The translations under genes were made by a program, and so were the position numbers. Below the pieces are notes generated by a model. The model searched no databases, was not told the DNA's origin, and saw only the letters and a program-made list of their open reading frames with translations. A stretch of 13,553 nucleotides of DNA from CALVGQ01 sp964370435 (GTDB taxonomy: Bacteria > Bacillota_I > Bacilli_A > Erysipelotrichales > Erysipelotrichaceae). This document shows, piece by piece, positions 5,513 through 12,876 of the stretch (position 1 is its first letter; every line of letters starts with the position of its first letter). The stretch spans positions 1-13,553 of the forward strand of contig CAYJJG010000028.1 in assembly GCA_964370435.1 (NCBI GenBank). Direction: 5' to 3'.

Positions 5513-7089
5513 TATTCGTTCGACAACCCTTCTACATAGTGGTCCATAATCATTAGGCGTTCTAATGAATAATCAATTAATCTATCTAATTCCTCTTGTA
5601 AATCATCTTCACTCCACCATACTAATGAATCACGAATATATGCTCCCGATGCAGATAATCGCAGTACGTGTTTATTAATAGTTTCGATGATATTTTCATT
5701 GGTTAACACTGTAGTTCTTAGTTCACTATAGCGCTCCGTAAACAGCATAATATATTCACTACGGTCTTCACTATGAAGTAACACATCCGAAATATAGCTA
5801 TATTCTGTAACTGAACTATCCATATTAGCAGTAAATGTTGATGAATTATCTATATATTGATCGCCCAAGGAATAATTCATATCGTATAAAATATATTCAA
5901 AAATTGTGTCATTTCCACTTTCTTTTACAGATAGAAACATGTTTTTAGGCTCATTATCCATTAAACCAAAAGTTCTAATTAATATATCATTATCAATTAA
6001 ATTGTATATATCAAATTTAGAAGTTACTTCATCTAATGTAACCGCTCTTTGAGTTGCTTCATCAAATGAAAATAAATCAAAAAATTCAATCATTGGTTCA
6101 TAAACATTTTCATTAGGTGGATAATGTTTAGCTTCTATTGTATATAACAGTGAGCTACTATCATTTGCCTTTAACTCTTCAATTGAAGGCATTTGTTCCC
6201 CAATGATTTTATAAAGAAAGTCTGTGTCTCTATCGATTTGTATTTGTTTTTCATCCATTGGCTCTAATAATTGATAAATACCTATATACTGATTATTTAA
6301 AAATAATTCACAAAATTCTATTCCTTGCGGATATAAATAATAGCCATTTTGTTCGCTCTTTATCTGTCCAATTAAATCCATCATGATGGCTTCTCTAACT
6401 TTAGTAGTATCTCCATACACTGCAGTTAAAGCCCAATCATCATCCGAGCGAACTCCTAATAGAACATGATCATAATTTTCTTTATCACTATCTATCAAAT
6501 CTATATTATATGATTTCTTCGGATAAAGTTGTGTATTAGAACCTCGATATTTATATGTTATAGCATAATTTTCATAGCTATATCGACCATCTACACTAAA
6601 GTCTGGATCCACCAACAAAAGATGACCTTCATTTTTTAAATCACTATAAGGAATTGGTTCTATCGGTGTTGTTAATTGAACAATAGGTAGCGTTGTGATC
6701 TTAATAGTACTTATTGTATAACTATTATCTCTTATAATTACAATGTTGAAGTCTTCATTTTCACTAATACTTTTTTCAATATCTTCAAACTGTGAATCAT
6801 CAATCCAGTATACTTCAAGGTTTTCATTTTCAATAAAGTTTCCTTTTATTTCTTTGCCTACAGTAATATAGTAATAATTAAAACTATTATCATACGCAGG
6901 AGTTACTCCCTCGAATCTTAATTGAGTAACTAAATTATCCTCTGATACACTTAAATTACTTATTTTATTTTCAAGCTCCTCATGGCTAATAATTTCAACA
7001 TTTAAAAATACTTTAGGCATGAAAAAAAACATATATATATAAATTATAATAAGTGAAAGTAATGCTATTAATACTAATTTTTTTTTCAT
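5512..7089 (-). CDS. Membrane-anchored CotH-family protein kinase
   Basis: This 525-residue protein has one N-terminal transmembrane anchor (about 4-24). The rest is probably outside the membrane: a spacer domain (about 28-135), then the CotH kinase-like domain. Family motifs are YKYRGSN (179-185), LYPKKSYNIDL (188-198), DDWAL (217-221) and DTTKVREA (227-234). Later ones are YIGIYQLLE (268-276), MDNEPKNMF (377-385) and YDMNYSLG (402-409). Asp378, Asn383 and Asp403 fit the metal-binding/catalytic region. Bacillus CotH is an atypical kinase that phosphorylates Ser residues of spore-coat proteins. Here the anchor and the lack of spore-coat neighbours suggest a cell-surface role. The ATG at 7089 is chosen because AAAGG (7097-7101) lies seven bases upstream; an in-frame TTG 21 bases earlier contains that site. 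The gene is first of a coupled cotH-VTC-DUF4956 operon. The phosphate donor outside the cell is unclear. Confidence 0.92.
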   Translation of the reverse strand: MKKKLVLIALLSLIIIYIYMFFFMPKVFLNVEIISHEELENKISNLSVSEDNLVTQLRFEGVTPAYDNSFNYYYITVGKEIKGNFIENENLEVYWIDDSQFEDIEKSISENEDFNIVIIRDNSYTISTIKITTLPIVQLTTPIEPIPYSDLKNEGHLLLVDPDFSVDGRYSYENYAITYKYRGSNTQLYPKKSYNIDLIDSDKENYDHVLLGVRSDDDWALTAVYGDTTKVREAIMMDLIGQIKSEQNGYYLYPQGIEFCELFLNNQYIGIYQLLEPMDEKQIQIDRDTDFLYKIIGEQMPSIEELKANDSSSLLYTIEAKHYPPNENVYEPMIEFFDLFSFDEATQRAVTLDEVTSKFDIYNLIDNDILIRTFGLMDNEPKNMFLSVKESGNDTIFEYILYDMNYSLGDQYIDNSSTFTANMDSSVTEYSYISDVLLHSEDRSEYIMLFTERYSELRTTVLTNENIIETINKHVLRLSASGAYIRDSLVWWSEDDLQEELDRLIDYSLERLMIMDHYVEGLSNE

Positions 7090-7096
7090 CGTTATG

Positions 7097-7101
7097 CCTT
7101 T
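7097..7101 (-). promoter_or_regulatory. Ribosome binding site deciding the CotH start
   Basis: The minus strand reads AAAGG with seven bases to the ATG at 7089. The in-frame TTG at 7110 would place this site inside the coding region and has no ribosome site of its own. Confidence 0.65.
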
Positions 7102-7122
7102 CAAGTTCAAATTTACTTATCA

Positions 7123-7131
7123 AGTATAACA
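7123..7131 (-). promoter_or_regulatory. Extended -10 promoter for the CotH-VTC-DUF4956 operon
   Basis: The minus strand reads TGTTATACT (7131-7123), identical to the box upstream of the arylsulfotransferase gene. The -35 region is only a T-run. Transcription would start near 7116, about 27 nt before the chosen ATG. Confidence 0.55.
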
Positions 7132-7279
7132 TATTCTATAATATAAAAAAATAACTCAATGTGTGCAAAATTAAATTCCATTTAATTACAACTCTATTTA
7201 TATTCTTATCCATGTAATAATTTTTTATTTAAAACACATTATATTTATAACTATACTAAAACATAAACTAAGCACTACA

Positions 7280-7320
7280 AAGACTAAAGGATATTCTCAT
7301 ACTTAGAGAATATCCTTGTT
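7280..7320 (-). terminator. Hairpin terminator after the LCP gene
   Basis: Twelve perfectly paired bases, aaggatattctc (7287-7298) and gagaatatcctt (7306-7317), enclose a 7-nt loop just past the LCP stop at 7333. On the minus strand the stem is followed by TAGTCTTTG, T-rich but not a clean run, so termination may be partial. It separates the LCP unit from the CotH operon. Confidence 0.65.
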
Positions 7321-7332
7321 ATTAAACTATTA

Positions 7333-9495
7333 TTAACCTTCAGGACTAGGCGAAGGTGCTGATGCCTGTGTCGGTGCTTGTGTTGGTGGATTTGTTGGTG
7401 CCTGTGTTGCTGGAACTGTTGGTGCTACAGTAACAATTTTTTGTGTCGTAGACGTTGTAGTACTAGTAGTTGTTTCTTCAACTTTACTAGTTGTAGTCTC
7501 TACTACTGTACTAGTTGACTCTACAGTACTAGTAGATGTTGATTCTACAGTAACCGAGCTCATACTTGAGCTTGAACTAGAAGAACTCATACTTGAACTA
7601 GAACTTGAGCTTGAGCTAGTTGTAACTTCTACATGTTTATTAATATAAATAGTAATCTCTTCTATTTTACTTAATACTGTCCCAACAACAACACTTTGAT
7701 AAACAACAGTGTTTTCAGCTAGTGTTGGAACATAAAATTCACTATAGTCATTGTTCACTGTTGCTTTGCCAACTTTTAGCACAATGCCTTCTTCAGCACA
7801 ATATGCTATTACTTCATCTAATGTTTTACCATAGAAATCTATTAGAAGTGGTGGCGCTTGTGAAGCAATTTGTGGTTCGTTATAAAAATCAAGCACTGCA
7901 ATTGGTGGCTCATAAATCCAGTTAATACTAAATTTCATAGATTTTTCACTATCTAATTCACGATCAAATTCTAAATTAGACATAATTAACTCATGAGCAT
8001 CTTCAATAGCTCCTTCATATAAACGTATAATAGACAGATTAGTTTCTGTAGATTCATTCCAAATACCAGAATTATATCCAGATACGCTTGTTTGCACTAA
8101 ATTAAGTGCTGACTCTGCCTTAACCGATGTTCTTTGCATTTTAGCCATAACTAGATTAAAGAAATCTATCATTTGATCTACACTCATATTAGTTTGAACA
8201 TTATCGCCTGCTGCATTTAATACAGATACTGCTTGATTAACATCACTCATATTTACTACTCGATGTAGCATTGCTTCAATAACTTGTTGCTGATTACTTT
8301 GTCTTTGCCAATCTCCACTAAGATATAAATGACGCTCTCTTGCAAAAGCTAAAGCTTGTTCACCACTTAATAAAACGTCATCACCTGCTGGAACCCAAAT
8401 AGTATATTTACCTCTATTATCAGATTCTTGTCCAACAAATTGATAAGGATTATCAACTACAATACCACCAAGGGCATCAACAATATCCACTACTCCAGCA
8501 AAGTTAGTTTCCACATAGAAATCAACTTCAATGTCTAATAAATCTTCTACTGTATCAATAGAACATTGAAGACCTCTTGAGCGTGCATGATTAATTTTAT
8601 CACTCGCATTACCTGCGTAGCATGCAATAGGTACATAACTATCTCTTGCTACTGAAGTAATTGTAATTTGTAAACTGATAGGGTTTACTGACACTACCAT
8701 AATGGCATCAGTTCTACCTTCATCTACACCAAACAATAATACTGTAAAAGGTTCTGTAGTTACATCTAATCCTTCCCCAGATGTTTGGATTTGTGTTTGA
8801 ATAACAGTATTAAAACTATGTACTATCTGTGTGTTATCAAGTAATGAACTAAAATATCCATCATCACCATAAATTTCAGCATAATTGCTTGGTAGTGCCG
8901 CAGCATCTACTTCCCCTGAAAATAAGGCATTTAATTGATCCATGTTACTTTCATATCCCACTAAAGTAGCATCTACATTATTTTCTTGTAGTTCTGCTAC
9001 AGGTAATAGATAACTCTTTTCATCAGTTTCATCAGATGAAACAGCAACTTTCTTGTTATCTAAGTCCTCTAATTCTTCTATAGTAAAATTGCCATCTTTA
9101 TCATAAACTACAAAAGCAATCTCCACTGTTTCATTTTGTTCACCTTGAACAACTATTTGACCTAAATTGTCTGTTACAGCAGAAGTAAGATAATTTAAAT
9201 ATCCACCTGCTAACAAAGCAACTAGAAGAACACCTGCCATTGCACCTAGTGTATTTTGTTTTCTTATCTTTACTGCATAAGCTACAAATAAATTCATAGC
9301 AATTAGTAAAACTAAGATTACAATATTTATAATTAAAAAGATAGTTTGGCTTAAATTACTAAATTGATTAACATCATTTAATGCCATAAAGAATAGCACA
9401 TTCACTATAGCTACTACTGCAATAATAATGTAGTTAATAATTGGAGGATACGCTATTTTTTTGTTTTTAGTATTTTTATTATTACTCATTTTCAT
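7333..9495 (-). CDS. Composite LytR-CpsA-Psr (LCP) wall protein with SBP-like and PASTA-like domains and Ser/Thr-rich tail
   Basis: LCP enzymes move undecaprenyl-linked glycopolymers onto peptidoglycan at the outer membrane face. This 720-residue protein is longer than most. Three membrane segments (about 18-38, 51-73, 84-103) put the rest outside. A solute-binding-like domain follows (about 122-235; NKKVAVSS at 147-154, ALFSGEVDAA at 190-199). The LCP domain (about 248-420) has LLFGVDEGRTDA (253-264), SVARDSY (281-287), KINHAR (300-305), ALAFARERH (381-389) and GDWQRQSNQQQVI (394-406). Asn401 replaces the common second Arg, a change I believe also occurs elsewhere. A PASTA-like unit (about 548-622) precedes a Ser tract (627-647), Thr/Ser repeats (648-685) and a Pro-rich end (691-720), probably crossing the wall. 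AGGAGGAG (9501-9508) supports the ATG; an ATG two codons later is a weaker alternative. The gene starts 11 nt after the upstream gene, same operon. Confidence 0.93.
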   Translation of the reverse strand: MKMSNNKNTKNKKIAYPPIINYIIIAVVAIVNVLFFMALNDVNQFSNLSQTIFLIINIVILVLLIAMNLFVAYAVKIRKQNTLGAMAGVLLVALLAGGYLNYLTSAVTDNLGQIVVQGEQNETVEIAFVVYDKDGNFTIEELEDLDNKKVAVSSDETDEKSYLLPVAELQENNVDATLVGYESNMDQLNALFSGEVDAAALPSNYAEIYGDDGYFSSLLDNTQIVHSFNTVIQTQIQTSGEGLDVTTEPFTVLLFGVDEGRTDAIMVVSVNPISLQITITSVARDSYVPIACYAGNASDKINHARSRGLQCSIDTVEDLLDIEVDFYVETNFAGVVDIVDALGGIVVDNPYQFVGQESDNRGKYTIWVPAGDDVLLSGEQALAFARERHLYLSGDWQRQSNQQQVIEAMLHRVVNMSDVNQAVSVLNAAGDNVQTNMSVDQMIDFFNLVMAKMQRTSVKAESALNLVQTSVSGYNSGIWNESTETNLSIIRLYEGAIEDAHELIMSNLEFDRELDSEKSMKFSINWIYEPPIAVLDFYNEPQIASQAPPLLIDFYGKTLDEVIAYCAEEGIVLKVGKATVNNDYSEFYVPTLAENTVVYQSVVVGTVLSKIEEITIYINKHVEVTTSSSSSSSSSMSSSSSSSSMSSVTVESTSTSTVESTSTVVETTTSKVEETTTSTTTSTTQKIVTVAPTVPATQAPTNPPTQAPTQASAPSPSPEG
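7555..7617 (-). repeat. In-frame serine-coding repeat (hexamer-like AGY-TCN tract, partly duplicated)
   Basis: These 63 bases encode 19 Ser and two Met residues (LCP residues 627-647) as nine Ser-Met, eight Ser-Met, Ser-Ser. The codons alternate between AGC/AGT and TCA/TCT, so the DNA is a 6-bp-unit microsatellite, and the two Ser-Met blocks look like a tandem copy. Gain or loss of 6-bp units would keep the frame and change tail length. ACTAGT-rich Thr/Ser repeats (VESTSTSTVESTST) follow at about 7485-7554. Confidence 0.8.
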
Positions 9496-9500
9496 CTATA

Positions 9501-9508
9501 CTCCTCCT
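9501..9508 (-). promoter_or_regulatory. LCP ribosome binding site overlapping the upstream stop codon
   Basis: The minus strand reads AGGAGGAG, whose first two bases are part of the TAG stop of the preceding gene (9507-9509). It lies 5 nt before the LCP ATG. The arrangement suggests coupled translation of the two genes. Confidence 0.85.
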
Positions 9509-10172
9509 AATCCCATGCATCATAGAATGATGCAATTTCTATTCTTCCATTATTGTCTATTAACGTGAAATATCCAACTTTTTGAAATTCTTCTACATCT
9601 ATTTCGCTACTTGATTTATATTCCCATTTTGCTTCTACATAATAAGCAGGATAAGTTTCGTTATTCATGAAAACGAAATCTTCAGTATCCATAACAGTAG
9701 AAGTCTCTACTGACGTTACTTCAAGTAAATTTTCTCTTCCATGTTGCTCAATATAAGCATCTAAATCACTATAAAATTCCCATCTTGCTTGTGTCTGAAA
9801 GCTAGTAAACATTGGACCATAAATGTAGGTCAACCCGCCTACCTCATAATTTCCATCTTTGTTAGTCCAAGTGAAAAAATCTGCAATAAAAGATTTTGTT
9901 ACAAATTCGACCATCTTATAAGGATCTTCTTCCTTAACTGCTGCATCTAAACTTTCGAAAAACTCTAATTGAATATCTGTCGGATTATTGCCTAGGTGAT
10001 ATTCGTATTCTTCGATAACAGTATGACTATCCACTTCTATCACGTTTCCACCCGCTGTAGTTTCACTATTTAAAACGCGTATCACATTATATCCAAATAA
10101 AACAGTAATTACTATTGATATTACTATCATTGAATATAAAACTAGGTTTTTCTTCAATTTATTTATATTCAT
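9507..10172 (-). CDS. Signal-anchored extracytoplasmic protein of unknown family, partner of LCP gene
   Basis: I do not recognise this 221-residue protein. After a short basic N-terminus (MNINKLKKN) there is one transmembrane helix (about 10-33). A soluble domain of about 185 residues, presumably outside the cell, follows. It is rich in acidic and aromatic residues, with FFTWTNKDGNYEVGGLTYIY at 104-123 and a C-terminal block of beta-like segments ending FYDAWD. There are no cysteines, lipobox or sorting signal. The alpha-then-beta layout, with an N-terminal stretch of helices and a Trp/Tyr-rich sheet, would suit an NTF2-like fold, but that is a guess. GGAGGT (10177-10182) lies 4 nt before the ATG. 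The LCP gene follows 11 nt later with its ribosome site on this gene's stop. The linkage suggests that the two proteins work together at the membrane surface. Confidence 0.85.
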   Translation of the reverse strand: MNINKLKKNLVLYSMIVISIVITVLFGYNVIRVLNSETTAGGNVIEVDSHTVIEEYEYHLGNNPTDIQLEFFESLDAAVKEEDPYKMVEFVTKSFIADFFTWTNKDGNYEVGGLTYIYGPMFTSFQTQARWEFYSDLDAYIEQHGRENLLEVTSVETSTVMDTEDFVFMNNETYPAYYVEAKWEYKSSSEIDVEEFQKVGYFTLIDNNGRIEIASFYDAWD

Positions 10173-10191
10173 ATTTACCTCCCACTTAATT

Positions 10192-10218
10192 TTTATATTA
10201 CCCTTGCTATTTTATCAA
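10192..10218 (-). promoter_or_regulatory. Weak candidate promoter for the 221-residue protein and LCP unit
   Basis: The minus strand has TTGATA (10218-10213) and TATAAA (10197-10192) separated by 15 nt, shorter than usual. It lies between the terminator of the upstream GT-C gene and the next ATG, the only place a separate promoter for this unit could sit. Otherwise the unit depends on readthrough. Confidence 0.3.
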
Positions 10219-10220
10219 AT

Positions 10221-10260
10221 AAAATAAAAAGTGTAAAACCAATTTTGGTTTTCACACTAT
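10221..10260 (-). terminator. Rho-independent terminator after the GT-C glycosyltransferase
   Basis: On the minus strand AGTGTgAAAACCAA pairs with TTGGTTTTACACT (arms 10258-10245 and 10242-10230, one bulged base). The run TTTTTATTTT follows. It lies within 80 nt of the GT-C stop at 10306 and ends the glycosyltransferase unit. On the plus strand the tail is much weaker. Confidence 0.85.
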
Positions 10261-10305
10261 TTTCACATATAATATTATAAATTTCAACTATAAAATAGTA
10301 AATTC

Positions 10306-11844
10306 TTACCATTTAATATATACTTGATACTTTCCATAACCCTCTAGTGCATAATTATTCGGATTATTTTCATACAGTGTATACAACTCTGTTATCCTTT
10401 CATAATCCTCCAATAGGATATAAATAGCATTGGATACATTTTCTTCTGGTAAATAGAAATTGACATTTGGAGCTATATATTGCCTTGCATCAATCGCATA
10501 AGGATCAATTAATGACTCAGCTAGATACCAAATATAAGGTTTCTCATCATATGATTCTATGAAAATATCCATATTGGGATATGCTGTTTGATAGTGATTC
10601 ACCAATTCATAAATCCCTTCATTGAACAAATATTTCATTTCTTTATTATAGTTACTGAAAAAATAAGTGGTAAACATTGTAGCCGATAACACAAAAGCAA
10701 TCAAGAAAAAATAAGCGATTTTTTTATATTGATAATATAGCGCATAAATACCAATTATTGTAATAATGGCTATAGAAAAATACCATGCGTTAGCCTTACT
10801 TACGTTAGGATATGCAATTAACAATGTTAATAGTAAATTGGCAGTAAAGATTATTAAAATAAAGCTATATAATGAGTATTGTTTACCTTTAATATCTTTT
10901 ATTGTTTGCTTAATTATTACTAAAAGTCCATATAAAAAGCATGGTATCATAACATAATAAATTGTCCCAAAAAGAGCAGTAGAGTTATAGTCATAAGCAT
11001 CAAAAGTTAATGCAGTCCATAAAAATGTAAGATTATCTATAATATTAGATAACGCAATTTCACCTTGTCTCCAAAAATGCATTTTAGGAATAGTAACTAT
11101 ACCTATTTGAATACTTTCTAAATCAAAAATATTTACTATTAAAACCATAAATAAAGGAATCGCTAAAATAAAAGCTGGTATTAACATTAAAGTAATTTGC
11201 TTTAAGTTTATTTTTTGAATGTATAGTAAATAACCAAATAGCAGAATTAACATTATAGGCATCAATATCCACGATAAGATATAAGTATATAGTAAGACTC
11301 CCAAAAAGAATCCTGTAATTATGAAAAAACCATTTTTATGTTTTGATAAAGAAAAATCTAATAACACTGTAAATAGCGCTAAGAATCCAACTAACAAATT
11401 ACAATCTAATGCAAATCTAGAACTCATCATCGAAAAAGGAATAAAAAGAATAAACACAAAACTAAATAGCGCCCAATTTTTAGATAGATATTTTCGCACT
11501 AAGAAGTAGCTACTTATACATAACATTAGATTTCCTATTACAGCTGGAATGCGAAGTAATACCACGCTTGGATAAAATAACCGAAAAAGTATCGCAACAA
11601 GATAAGTATAAAGAGCACTTTGTCCGCCACCATGATTTATCATATACACGGGAAACGAGTTTAAATAACGATCAACATTAAAATATGATAAAGCATACGC
11701 ATCATATAATATTCCTGCTTCATCTATATGCAGACCAACAAATAAATCACTAATCTGGTATAACCGTACTACAAAAAAAGCTACTATTAGTAGCATAAAA
11801 ACTATAACATGATATTTATTAAATAAAATATGTAGTTTTTTCAT
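10306..11844 (-). CDS. GT-C (GT39/PMT/ArnT-like) polyprenyl-phosphate-sugar glycosyltransferase
   Basis: This 512-residue multi-span membrane protein has about ten or more hydrophobic segments. It shows the GT-C signature in its first outside loop: HIDEAGILYDAYAL (39-52, catalytic-type Asp41-Glu42). DRYLNSFPVY (58-67), NHGGGQSALYTYL (70-82) and LRIP (97-100) follow. GT39/PMT-type enzymes take a sugar from polyprenyl phosphate and place it on protein, lipid or wall polymer at the outer face. The last ~125 residues (about 388-512) are hydrophilic and probably an extracytoplasmic cap. The gene is 18 nt behind the polyprenyl-phosphate glycosyltransferase that probably makes its donor, with a GGGGGA ribosome site. 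The acceptor is unknown. A glycoprotein or wall polymer is possible; the Ser/Thr-rich LCP tail nearby is one candidate but untested. Confidence 0.88.
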   Translation of the reverse strand: MKKLHILFNKYHVIVFMLLIVAFFVVRLYQISDLFVGLHIDEAGILYDAYALSYFNVDRYLNSFPVYMINHGGGQSALYTYLVAILFRLFYPSVVLLRIPAVIGNLMLCISSYFLVRKYLSKNWALFSFVFILFIPFSMMSSRFALDCNLLVGFLALFTVLLDFSLSKHKNGFFIITGFFLGVLLYTYILSWILMPIMLILLFGYLLYIQKINLKQITLMLIPAFILAIPLFMVLIVNIFDLESIQIGIVTIPKMHFWRQGEIALSNIIDNLTFLWTALTFDAYDYNSTALFGTIYYVMIPCFLYGLLVIIKQTIKDIKGKQYSLYSFILIIFTANLLLTLLIAYPNVSKANAWYFSIAIITIIGIYALYYQYKKIAYFFLIAFVLSATMFTTYFFSNYNKEMKYLFNEGIYELVNHYQTAYPNMDIFIESYDEKPYIWYLAESLIDPYAIDARQYIAPNVNFYLPEENVSNAIYILLEDYERITELYTLYENNPNNYALEGYGKYQVYIKW

Positions 11845-11862
11845 TGTATTTCCCCCTATTAT

Positions 11863-12792
11863 TTATTCATATTTTTTTCTAATTACATAGCTTGGTCTCT
11901 TCTTCACTTCCATATATGTTTTAGACAAATATTCCCCAATAATCCCGATGCATAAAAGCTGAATTCCACCTAAGAAAGTAATAATTACTATAGTAGAAGC
12001 ATACCCTTCAACTGGATTACCTAGTAATAATGCACTTAAGAAAGCATACATCATATAAACAAATGAGGATAAAGAAATAAACAGTCCAAAGAAAGTGGCT
12101 ATTCTAAGTGGCGCTGTTGTAAAGGCTATGATACCTTCAATAGCATATTTTAATAATCCCCAAAAAGACCAACTTGTTTCGCCTGCAACACGTTCAATAT
12201 TTTCATATTCCATGTACTCGGTTTTATAGCCAACCCAAACAAATAAGCCCTTAGAAAAGCGGTGAACTTCTCGTAGTTCCAATATACTATCTACGACTTG
12301 CCTTTTCATTAATCGATAATCTCTGGCACCATCGACGATTTCTACTTCACTAAACTTATTAATTAATTTATAAAAATTACGAGCAAAAAATGATCGAATA
12401 GGAGGTTCTCCTTTTCTTGAAACTCTTCTTGTTCCTACAATATCTAAATCTTTTTCTTTTAACATGCTTAACATCTCTGGAAGAAATTCAGGCGGATCTT
12501 GTAAATCAACATCCATTACAGCAACATAATCTCCACTAGCATACTCTAATCCTGCTAATAAGCCGCTCTCTTTTCCAAAGTTACGACTAAAATCAAGAAC
12601 ACGTACTACTTCTTGATGATTTTGATATAGTTTTTCTAGCTCAACTAAAGTATTATCTTTCGATCCATCATTAATATAAACTAATTCATAGTCTACCTTC
12701 ATCTCATTTAATACTTTGGAAGTAGCTTCATAAAATAAATGTACTGTCTCTTGTTCATTATAACAAGGTATAACAATTGAAATCTTTTCCAT
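11863..12792 (-). CDS. Polyprenyl-phosphate glycosyltransferase, GT2 family (DPM1/GtrB-like)
   Basis: This 309-residue protein matches GtrB/DPM1-like enzymes, which load a sugar from UDP- or GDP-sugar onto undecaprenyl phosphate at the inner face. The GT-A catalytic domain (about 1-215) shows IVIPCYNEQE (6-15), YINDGSKDNT (39-48) and FSRNFGKESGLLAG (68-81). The metal-binding MDVDLQDPPE (93-102; Asp94, Asp96) and GTRRVSRKGE (120-129) follow. Two membrane helices (about 231-256 and 266-288) and the typical GEYLSKTYMEVKKRPSYVI ending (286-304) complete the GtrB architecture. GGAGGA (12798-12803) supports the ATG. A promoter at 12815-12843 drives it with the GT-C gene 18 nt downstream. The product, undecaprenyl-phosphate-glucose or another hexose, would feed that enzyme and possibly the GtrII-like protein. 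Sugar identity cannot be read from the motif. Confidence 0.94.
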   Translation of the reverse strand: MEKISIVIPCYNEQETVHLFYEATSKVLNEMKVDYELVYINDGSKDNTLVELEKLYQNHQEVVRVLDFSRNFGKESGLLAGLEYASGDYVAVMDVDLQDPPEFLPEMLSMLKEKDLDIVGTRRVSRKGEPPIRSFFARNFYKLINKFSEVEIVDGARDYRLMKRQVVDSILELREVHRFSKGLFVWVGYKTEYMEYENIERVAGETSWSFWGLLKYAIEGIIAFTTAPLRIATFFGLFISLSSFVYMMYAFLSALLLGNPVEGYASTIVIITFLGGIQLLCIGIIGEYLSKTYMEVKKRPSYVIRKKYE

Positions 12793-12814
12793 GCCCGTCC
12801 TCCATTACCTCTTC

Positions 12815-12843
12815 ATTATAGCGATAAAATTAATTTTTAACAA
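12815..12843 (-). promoter_or_regulatory. Promoter for the GT2/GT-C glycosyltransferase pair
   Basis: The minus strand reads TTGTTA (12843-12838), 17 nt, then a perfect TATAAT (12820-12815). The spacing is ideal. Transcription would start near 12808, about 16 nt before the GT2 ATG. Confidence 0.75.
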
Positions 12844-12875
12844 TAAGTTATGCTTATAAGGTATAATATTACCTT
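12844..12875 (-). terminator. Weak hairpins after the GtrII-like gene
   Basis: AAGGTA-TACCTT (12858-12863 with 12870-12875) begins one base after the stop codon. A second small stem, ATAAG-CTTAT, follows (12844-12858). There is no T-run, so termination would be weak and partial readthrough into the next gene is likely. Confidence 0.3.
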
Positions 12876-12876
12876 T

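Noticed and set aside
7555..7617. Serine tract as a sign of a serine-rich repeat adhesin or a CRISPR-like repeat
   Set aside because: The tract is short and in frame at the end of an LCP enzyme, without spacers, adhesin domain or sorting signal.
7722..7925. Plus-strand open frame of 67 codons opposite the LCP gene
   Set aside because: It is antisense to the PASTA-like region, with low-complexity Leu/His/Gln content and no start signals.
10766..11509. Two plus-strand open frames (10766-10957 and 11321-11509) opposite the GT-C gene
   Set aside because: Both are antisense shadows of a membrane protein gene and have no ribosome site or recognisable motif.
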